Part shown: positions 58,585 through 64,000 of the stretch, in pieces
Layout: each line of letters opens with the position of its first letter
Position numbering within the stretch: the first letter of the stretch is position 1
Origin: Phyto melanocephala
Taxonomy: Eukaryota; Arthropoda; Insecta; Diptera; Rhinophoridae
NCBI GenBank assembly: GCA_941918925.1
Contig: OW799233.1
Location: 116,821,833-116,885,832, forward strand
Length of the DNA stretch: 64,000 bases
Reading direction: 5' to 3'
Position numbers and translations under genes: made by a program
Notes under the pieces: generated by a model
What the model was told of the DNA's origin: nothing
Databases searched by the model: none
Seen by the model: the letters and a program-made list of their open reading frames with translations, nothing else

Positions 58585-59110
58585 CGTGTTAGCTTGCTTA
58601 TATCTCAGAAAGTTATAGGGCATTTGTGCAGATTTTAAGTACCGATTTGCTACCGAATATTTCTTAAAAATTGATACAAGACACGGGTTTTATGGATGTC
58701 GGAGAGCTTAAAAAAAACTGACTATCAACATACACAGACAGACGGATAATGCTTAATCGGCTCCGTTATTCATAAGCTTTCAGAAAATATATACTTTATA
58801 GGGTCGAAAATGGATATTGAAGAAATTTCACACGGAATGACAAACCTATATATCTGTGGCTTGGAGCTAAAAGGGCCAATGTCAAAATGTTTACTTTTTA
58901 GAAAATTGGAATTGAACTTTAACTTTTATAGGTGCTTTCATAATGACTTTGGCCAGCATTTTATTTATGAAGCATTTCTTGGTTAAGTATGACTAGCTGT
59001 TTTACGATAATGAAATAGAGCAAAAAAACAAATCAAATGCAATGATTAACTCAAAAGAGCAAAAAAGTGACATTGGCCCTTTTAGCTCCAAGCCACAGAT
59101 ATACTGTTAC
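58585..59110 (-). mobile_element. Helentron/mini-me core fragment, copy H (with nested MITE)
   Basis: TTGCTTATATCTCAGAAAGT, ATACAAGACACGGGTTTTAT, GGACAGACG-like ACAGACAGACGG, GCTTAATCGGCTCCGTTATT and ACTTTATAGGGTCG follow in order on the minus-orientation core. The ATTTCACACGGAATGACAAA block leads into CCTATATAT, where the family 4 MITE is inserted. Ends are missing. Confidence 0.65.
58854..59098. mobile_element. MITE family 4, copy 2 (245 bp), inside a Helentron fragment
   Basis: Perfect TIRs of at least 31 bp (CTGTGGCTTGGAGCTAAAAG then GGCCAATGTCA) bound a noncoding interior. ATAT lies on both sides (58850-58853 and 59099-59102). With AATT in the other copy this suggests a 4-bp A/T target duplication, although TA cannot be excluded here. 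Confidence 0.85.
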
Positions 59111-59735
59111 ATTTTCTGTAAGGGAATATAAATACTGGGTGTTTTATACATTAAACACATAGAGAAGGGCAGCAGGCTACAATAAAGATGAACAGAAAAG
59201 AACATCACCGTTTAAACATTTTAAATTCAATAGCTATAAAGGTTTTAAACAAAATAAATACTTTTAAATTTTTTCTGGACAGTCAAATTTCTAATGTCAA
59301 ACTGAGGGTGCTTTTTACATCAATATTCGATAAAAGCTGGTTTAATAATTTTTTTTTTTTTTTAAAATTTTAACCATTGACACAATATTTGTTTTTTTTT
59401 TAATTTTTATTCAGAATTAAGTTTTTTTATACAAAAAAATTATTTATTTTTCAGGTGTTTTGTTGAAATACGTTAAAAATATGCTCGTCATAAAATATAT
59501 GGTTTCGATACTTTTAAAAATATCAAAATATTTATAAATATTGTAGATGTTTTAAAACATATCGATACTGAAAAAAACTGTATTAAAACGATATATATCA
59601 ATAGACTTTTTTCATTTGCTTACCCCTAGTATGGAGATTCTAAAAATATTTTTTAAATTTAATATTTCATATACATTCATATGCAAATTAAAAAACACCA
59701 TATATTTTACTTACAACATACTACTGATCATTGTA
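59111..59735. other. A/T-rich stretch, nothing definable
   Basis: No coding, RNA or repeat boundary recognised. Confidence 0.4.
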
Positions 59736-60346
59736 CAAGGTGGGCCAAAAGAAATAACCCTATTGGAAGATGCTCTTATTTTTGCAAATGGCGGCCAATT
59801 TCAAATCTGTTTTGACATTTGTGAATTAGACACATGTAGAATACAAGTGAACAAGCCATGAAGTGATAAACTCCCCAAGAACGCGGAATAATCGTGTCGA
59901 GGCCGCAGTGGACGATTTTTCGAACAAAATCATAATGAGCGATGAGGTTCATTTCCACCTTAGCGATTACGTGAACAAGCAAAACTATCGCTTCTGGGGC
60001 ACCGAAAATCCACAAGTAATGCACGGGGAGCCACCCGCTCAAAGTGACTGTATGGTGCGCTTTTCACGCTGAAGGAGTCATTGGGTCATTTTTTTTTTCA
60101 AAGACGCCACTGGTCAAACGACAACAGTGGATGGTGCGCTATAGGGCCATGTTAGCCGAGTTTTTTCTGCCGCAATTGAACGAATTAGCAATTAATTGTG
60201 AAGGCACCCATTTGGCCGATATCATCTTCTCGACTTGACTTGAAAATTCTAAAGATTTAAATAAACATAAAACAGAATCGAAGTTTTTCATTTAGAAGAA
60301 AAATGAGAGCCAAACAACATCGGATAACTTTTTTTGGCCCACCTGG
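59736..60346 (+). pseudogene. Mariner-type element with TIRs, TA duplication and partial transposase
   Basis: TIRs AAGGTGGGCCAAAAGAAATAA and (minus strand) CAGGTGGGCCAAAAAAAGTTA are about 24 bp, with TA on both sides (59734-59735 and 60347-60348). The frame 59863-60072 has KIIMSDEVHFHLSDYVNKQN (first catalytic aspartate) and NYRFWGTENPQ. A shift leads to CMVRF/VWCAFHAEGVIGSFFF, then QQWMVRYRAMLAEFFLPQLN (60110-60180). The QDGATC and WPPRSCD motifs and both helix-turn-helix domains are lost; the end CEGTHLADIIFST jumps to the extreme C-terminus. It is inactive as an enzyme, with mobilisable-looking ends. Confidence 0.8.
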
Positions 60347-60348
60347 TA

Positions 60349-60760
60349 CAAATCTTTACACAACAATATATTTCTAATCTTTTGTTATTGTTTTGTCTTA
60401 AATCAAACGAAAACATTAGTTGTATTAAAAAATCGCTTCCTAGCGCCTGAGAACAAAAACAAGAAAAAACTAATAGTGACTGGCACTTTAACAACCATGG
60501 CACTATGCAAATTTTGAAATTCATTTCTTAAAGGTCTGTATATATTTTCTGAATATAAGCACTCACACTCTTCAAGTAATAGTTTAATAATTATGTTTAT
60601 TATTAATTTTTTTTTTTGCATATATAAAAAACAACTGCAAAAAAGCATTGATTAACACTGTCGTTTTCATTTGTATGTAACACTGTTGTTGTTGCTTACT
60701 CATTTACGAAAAATAAAACAGGTTACTTATTATTATGTTTTTTTTTATGCTCAATATGAA
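60349..60760. other. A/T-rich stretch, nothing definable
   Basis: No coding, RNA or repeat boundary recognised. Confidence 0.4.
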
Positions 60761-60904
60761 ACAAGTAAGAGCACTATATTCGGCTGTGCCGAATCTTTTA
60801 TACCCACCACCAATTTTGTGTACATTTAAAGCACAATATTTATTATTTTGTTAATCGCTATGGAATAATCTCTTTATAATAAAATATGTATCACTTTCTT
60901 TGTA

Positions 60905-61516
60905 GAGGGTAGTTAAATTTTAAGGGCCCATGTTGAAGGTGAACTACACCTAGTCTTTAAATTTGTTTTCTGCATTTCACTTGACATTTCTCAATCTCAA
61001 ACTTACTCAATTTGTTCCGTGAAAAGATATGCAAATGAGCAACGCTTTAAAGTTATTCAGGTTTTTTATAAAAATGGGCGTTCAAGTCAAAATGCATTTT
61101 GTGCATAATTCTTTTGATCAACATAATCGTTTAAATTCGTCCACAATCAAGAGAATTGTAAAAAATATTTAAATTTCTGCAAAACAGGTCTGTATAAAAT
61201 GTTAGAAAATCTGTGAATGCCTTCTTAGTTCGTTGAATGGGAACCATTGCTGTTTTTTGCGATAGTGTGGCAAAAGAGCAGTCAACCTCGCCTCATCATC
61301 ATGCCTAACAATTGAGCATCAACATTGTCATTGAAAATTTGGACCATCAGATAGAAGAGTGGCGCCAAGGATGGGGGGCCATTTGGCTAATATTTTGTTA
61401 AATACATAATTGAACCATACAAATATTATAACTACAAAAAGAAATAATAATAATTTCCTAAATAATTTGTGTTTTATTTAAATTCAATATCGGTCCTTAA
61501 ATTTAACCACCCTTTG
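60905..61516 (+). mobile_element. Mariner deletion derivative (612 bp), copy 2
   Basis: TA flanks both ends (60903-60904 and 61517-61518). TIRs GAGGGTAGTTAAATTTTAAG and (minus strand) CAAAGGGTGGTTAAATTTAA match those of 12827-13440. The interior is colinear with that copy, including the N-terminal frame (YANEQRFKVIQVFYKNGRSS) and the same loss of the catalytic part. Confidence 0.8.
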
Positions 61517-61568
61517 TAACTTCGATATGCTACTGAAATGCTTTTGTAAGTGCAGTCTTTCAATGAAA

Positions 61569-62600
61569 GTGGGCGTTAAAGCAGGCGTGTCAATAAAGTT
61601 TCTGCTAATAAATACAACTTAGATATTTCAATATAGTCCTTTATTTTTCTAAAAACTTTGTCAATAGAGAAATTACATGAATTTAAGATAAACCGTTATA
61701 TAGGAGGTAGGCGTTAAAGTGGGCGTGTCACCTAAAGTTTTTGGCACAACAACTACATTGCTTAGAAGGATATACGTAGCAAATTTGATCATCATACCTC
61801 TAATTTTGGCGATTTTATGAGCTTTTAAATTTCATTAACGGTAGATAACGTGAAAAGTGGGCGTTATAGTAGGCGTGTCAAAGTTGTTTTTGGGAATCAG
61901 TACATCTTAGATGTTTCAATATAGCCCTTTATTATTCCAAAATCTTTATTAATAGAGAAATTATATGAATTTTAGGTAAAACGTTATATTGGAGGTGGGC
62001 GTAAAAGTAGGCGTGGCACCTTAATTTTTGGCACAGTAATGACATTGCCTAGAGGGATATACGTAGAAAATTTTATCATCATACCTCCAATTTTGGCGTT
62101 TTTATGAGCTTTTAAATTTAATTAACGGTAGATAACGTGAAAAGAGGGCGTTATAGTAGGCGTGTCAAAGTTGTTTTTGCGAATGAGTACAACTTAGGTG
62201 TTTCAATATAGCCCTTTATTATTCCAAAATCTTTATTTATAAAGAAATTATATGAATTTTAGATAAAACGTTATATGGGAGGTGGGCGTAAAAGTGGGCG
62301 TGGCACCTTAATTTTCTGGCACAGTAATGACATTGCCTAGAGGGATATACGTAGCAAATTTTATCATCATACCTCTCATTTTGGCGGTTTTATGAACTTT
62401 TAAATTTCATTAACGGTAGATAACGTGAAAAGTGGGCGTTATAGTAGGCGTGTCAAAGTTGTTTTTGCGAATGAGTACAACTTAGGTGTTTCAATATAGC
62501 CCTTTGTTATTCCAAAATCTTTATTAATAGAGAAATTATATGAATTTTAGGTAAAACGTTATATGGGAGGTGGGCGTAAAAGTGGGCGTGGCACATTGAT
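61569..62600 (+). repeat. 288-bp tandem repeat inside the long Helentron
   Basis: Units start at GTGGGCGT at about 61569, 61857, 62144 and 62432 (the last incomplete). Each contains TTTCAATATAG(C/T)CCTTT, AGAAATTA(C/T)ATGAATTT, GGAGGTGGGCGTAAAAGT and ATACGTAG(C/A)AAATTT. Units 2-4 are closer to each other than to unit 1. Each carries two GGGCGTNNNAGNNGGCGTG boxes. Confidence 0.85.
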
Positions 62601-63275
62601 TTTCCGTTACAAAAAAAGCGTCTCACCAAAAAACAAAGTGTGCAAAATTTCAGAGTCGTACATCCAATTTTGTTGCTTTTATGACGTTTTTGTTTTTAAA
62701 TATACCGAAAAATACACTGTGCGGTATAAATTTTCGTACATTGTGATCGATAACTCATCTCCTAATGCATAGATTTAGATAATTTTCGGGAAAAAATATT
62801 GTTTTTACTCAGGAAATATATATTCGAAGTTTCATAAGTCTACGTTAATGCGTTTGGATAGAACTCCATTTTATTCGATGTTCGGAAGGACACGGTTTTT
62901 TCGACCTACTCTTGCTTTTCGAGCTATAACTCTCTTCCTAATATTCCGATTTAGCCCATTTTCAATACCAAACAAACCTTGTCTATAAGAAAGATTCTGG
63001 CAAAATTTGAGCCCCCTAGCTTTTTCGGTGCGACCTCTATCGTGCTTTCAACAGACGGACGGACATAGCTAGATCGTCATCAAATCAAACCCTGATTCAG
63101 AATATATATACTTTATGGGGTCTAAAATGGATATTTCGATGTGTTACAAACGGAATGACAAAATGAATATACCCCCACCATTTTTTTGGTGGCGGGTATA
63201 AAAATACTACAACTATAGCATGCTTTAGAACAACAGGTTTTTTTGTTGTGATATTCGTTTAATTTGTAATTTAAA

Positions 63276-63400
63276 CACTGTTGCCAGAAATGCAGATTAT
63301 TTGCATTTTTATGATTTTATCCCTCTTAAATCTCAATATGCAGGTTTGAGGAGTTTTTCCCAAAAAATGCTGATTTAATAATGTTGATAAAATGTTTCAG
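63276..63400 (+). repeat. Possible solo hAT end
   Basis: CACTGTTGCCAG equals the terminus of the hAT at 40421-41681 over 11 bases, but no matching right end or 8-bp duplication was found nearby. It may be chance or an old truncated copy. Confidence 0.25.
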
Positions 63401-63459
63401 AGTGAAGCAATTGAAATCTACAATAAGTATACACATGATTACTGAAAATAATAAATTAA

Positions 63460-63617
63460 CTGCCTGTTCAACGATGTCGAAAGAAACCCCAAGCGAAATT
63501 TCATTCGTACAAATATATTGAAAACAACAACAAAAACTAAAAATTTGTTTTTGTTATCAACGTATTTGTAGGAATGAAATTTCGCTTGGGTTTCCTTTGA
63601 CATCGTTGAACAGGCAG
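63460..63617. mobile_element. Long hairpin MITE with TAA target duplication (158 bp)
   Basis: Arms of about 60 bp, CTGCCTGTTCAACGATGTCG then AAGCGAAATTTCATTC, are nearly perfect inverted repeats with a few indels. TAA lies on both sides (63457-63459 and 63618-63620). It has the same three-base duplication as 53337-53465, but the arm sequence is unrelated. Confidence 0.8.
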
Positions 63618-64000
63618 TAAGTTTTCTTAAAAAAATAATATATGTATATGCTTTAGATTATTAAAATTACTTTAAATTTCTAAATCACGAAAATATGTGC
63701 ATATGTATTAGGTATTTTGCACTTTTAAACACAAAATTATTTTAGTGATGTACAAAAATTAAAATATTGGTTAAGTTTTGATTTTAAATATCAAATTTAA
63801 TCTCTTAAAAACCAATTTAGTTTTCGATATTGTTTAAGAATTTTCATTTTTTTTAGAAAATACAAGACAAATGTAAGATTTATCTATCGTCAAAGAAAAA
63901 AATATAGAAAAAAATATATGAAATTAAATGTGCTAAATTCGTTCAAAAAATAAAGATTTTACCTCATTTACTTATTGGAAAATGTAGCCATGTAAGTCAT
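63618..64000. other. A/T-rich stretch, nothing definable
   Basis: No coding, RNA or repeat boundary recognised up to the window edge. Confidence 0.4.

Larger units (their letters stand above)
60761..63200 (-). mobile_element. Long Helentron-like element, copy I (with nested mariner derivative)
   Basis: The 3' end reads ACAAGTAAGAGCACTATATT with the hairpin ATTCGGC-tgt-GCCGAAT (60778-60794), then TATACCCACCACC. At the far end are a GACGGACGGACATAGCTAGA block, CTTTATGGGGTCTAAAATGG, AACGGAATGACAAAATG and the CCACC/GGTGG-bearing pair before 63200. It differs from copies A-F in having CCACCACC instead of CCTTCAC and a 288-bp internal tandem repeat, so it is another subfamily. Without the nested mariner it would be about 1.8 kb. 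Confidence 0.75.

Noticed and set aside
63276..63400. Second hAT of the CACTGTTGCCA family
   Set aside because: Only one end-like motif is present, without partner end or duplication, so it is listed only as a weak repeat.

Overview
The window reads as intergenic or intronic DNA of a fly (brachyceran Diptera, probably calyptrate-like). The evidence is strong A+T richness, many ATGTATGT/ACATACAT runs, and repeat families typical of flies: Helentron/mini-me-type elements with a (GTCY)n core, a canonical Helitron, mariner/Tc1 relics, hAT elements and a Penelope-like retroelement. I see no convincing host protein-coding exon on either strand. Every protein-like stretch I could place belongs to a transposable element, and all are truncated, frameshifted or internally deleted. 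The species assignment is inference.

Layout. 0-12 kb: A/T-rich DNA with two inverted-repeat-bounded elements (2011-2942, 3907-4729), a Helentron copy (6434-7147), a 386-bp MITE (8032-8417), a foldback repeat with a 102-bp tandem duplication (8.9-9.2 kb) and a mariner relic (10.8-11.4 kb). 12-24 kb: a mariner deletion derivative inside a Helentron relic (12.7-13.5 kb), Tc1 and mariner relics (16-17.3 kb), a tRNA-like/SINE unit (about 18.95 kb), and a hAT element with 8-bp target duplication inside a Helentron (21.5-22.8 kb). 24-35 kb: MITEs, three head-to-tail Helitrons (28084-30711) and a mariner element with intact termini but a gutted transposase (32590-33512). 35-47 kb: a Penelope-like element whose reverse transcriptase and GIY-YIG parts are separated by a Helentron insertion, two opposed mariner fragments, a 1.26-kb hAT with perfect 8-bp target duplication, and two more Helentrons, one holding a Penelope tail between inverted arms. 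47-64 kb: more mariner relics, hairpin MITEs flanked by TAA, two related 31-bp-TIR MITEs, and a 2.4-kb Helentron-like element with a 288-bp tandem repeat and a nested mariner derivative.

There is no operon-like or pathway logic. The theme is repeated nesting of elements, which gives a relative insertion order at several sites. The strongest leads are the tandem Helitron trimer, the hammerhead-like cores in the two Penelope tails, the inverted Penelope fragment, and a tRNA-like module that sits in opposite orientations in different Helentron copies. Long stretches between features are A/T-rich and I see nothing definable in them.
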